A stretch of 64,000 nt of DNA from an uncultured Pelagibacteraceae bacterium (GTDB taxonomy: Bacteria; Pseudomonadota; Alphaproteobacteria; Pelagibacterales; Pelagibacteraceae). The notes beneath the pieces were generated by a model. It was not told the origin of the DNA. It did no database searches and was given only the letters and a program-made list of their open reading frames with translations. A program made the translations under genes and the position numbers. Below are positions 63,855-64,000 of the stretch, piece by piece (the first letter of the stretch is position 1; each line of letters begins with the position of its first letter). The stretch spans positions 72,001 through 136,000 of the forward strand of contig CACJZK010000001.1 of NCBI GenBank assembly GCA_902597875.1, given 5' to 3'.

Positions 63855-64000
63855 TTATCCGCACTGAGCTCTATTCAAAAGGTAATGATCTAAAAGAACG
63901 CAAGATAACATAGCCTCTCCTATAGGAACAGCCCTGATACCAACACAAGGATCATGACGCCCTTTAACAGAAATTTTTGTGTTTTTTCCCGCTTTGTTTA
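63855..64000 (-). CDS. aroC: Chorismate synthase (partial; only the C-terminal 47 residues are in the window)
   Basis: Read from the right edge, the frame gives [20 protein letters not shown] followed by [18 protein letters not shown] and ends at TAA (63855-63857). GRHDPCV-x-x-RAVP is the highly conserved chorismate synthase C-terminal signature. The enzyme makes chorismate from EPSP with reduced FMN. It converges with dxs with no intervening bases and no visible terminator. Confidence 0.93.
   Translation of the reverse strand, partial: NKAGKNTKISVKGRHDPCVGIRAVPIGEAMLSCVLLDHYLLNRAQCG

Overview
The window looks like a piece of a SAR11-type (Pelagibacterales) alphaproteobacterial chromosome. 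The support is very low GC, dense packing with overlapping or nearly abutting genes, almost no intergenic DNA, alphaproteobacterial gene blocks (tolQRAB-pal-cpoB-tilS-ftsH, a TrcR/DUF1013 protein, tkt-pgk-fba), NAD-dependent formate dehydrogenase beside a three-subunit proton-pumping transhydrogenase, and a 5S rRNA gene standing alone far from any 16S/23S. From memory, SAR11 genomes carry a large hypervariable region (HVR2) ending at such a detached 5S gene. Positions 1 to about 26,000 fit the 5S-proximal part of that region.

Layout. (1) 1-4923, minus strand: a nonulosonic-acid (sialic/legionaminic-like sugar) operon with NeuC-like epimerase, an SQD1-like sugar dehydrogenase, DegT aminotransferase, NeuB synthase and NeuD-like acyltransferase, which runs off the left edge. 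(2) 4924-5916: a divergent control region with two palindromic operators around a promoter, a MarR-type EPS regulator, and an RfaH/NusG-like antiterminator placed ahead of a long operon. (3) 5912-25998, plus strand: about 19 surface-glycan genes. They include two Gfo/Idh oxidoreductases, an MsbA-like flippase, a sulfatase-fold phosphotransferase-like protein, LIC12162-type and CDP-glycerol-type transferases, a PhyH dioxygenase, a second aminotransferase/cytidylyltransferase/NeuB set, methyltransferases and GT2 enzymes. They also include an unusual module: a C-terminally truncated pyruvate-kinase homologue, an APS-kinase-like/nucleotidyltransferase fusion, a glycerophosphotransferase-like enzyme and an APH/choline-kinase-like kinase. 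(4) 26007-26844: the boundary, with tRNA-Val, a stand-alone nucleotidyltransferase related to the fusion's second domain, 5S rRNA with its own promoter, and rpmJ.

(5) 26859-31565: formate dehydrogenase, pntAA-pntAB-pntB and a transaldolase-like gene. (6) 31567-39676, minus strand: initiator tRNA, cspA, an rpsU that appears to start at AUU and to need a +1 frameshift, purE, trcR, rpmE, suhB, efp, thiE, fba, pgk and tkt. (7) 39738-55523, plus strand: coiled-coil protein and zapA, fau, ymdB-type phosphodiesterase, yebC, ruvC, the Tol-Pal envelope system, tilS, ftsH with a sigma-32-like promoter, folP, glmM, thiD and purA. (8) 55520-64000: rpoH and rluD (minus), tRNA-Arg, a small glycan-export block (GT17 glycosyltransferase plus ABC-2 exporter), tsaC/sua5, xseB-ispA-dxs (isoprenoid precursors) and the end of aroC.

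The left 26 kb probably builds, activates, modifies and exports a strain-variable acidic, phosphate-containing surface glycan under dedicated repression and antitermination. The rest is core metabolism and cell-envelope housekeeping. All functions are read from sequence and family memory; no database search was run. There is no gene-free stretch longer than 300 bases.
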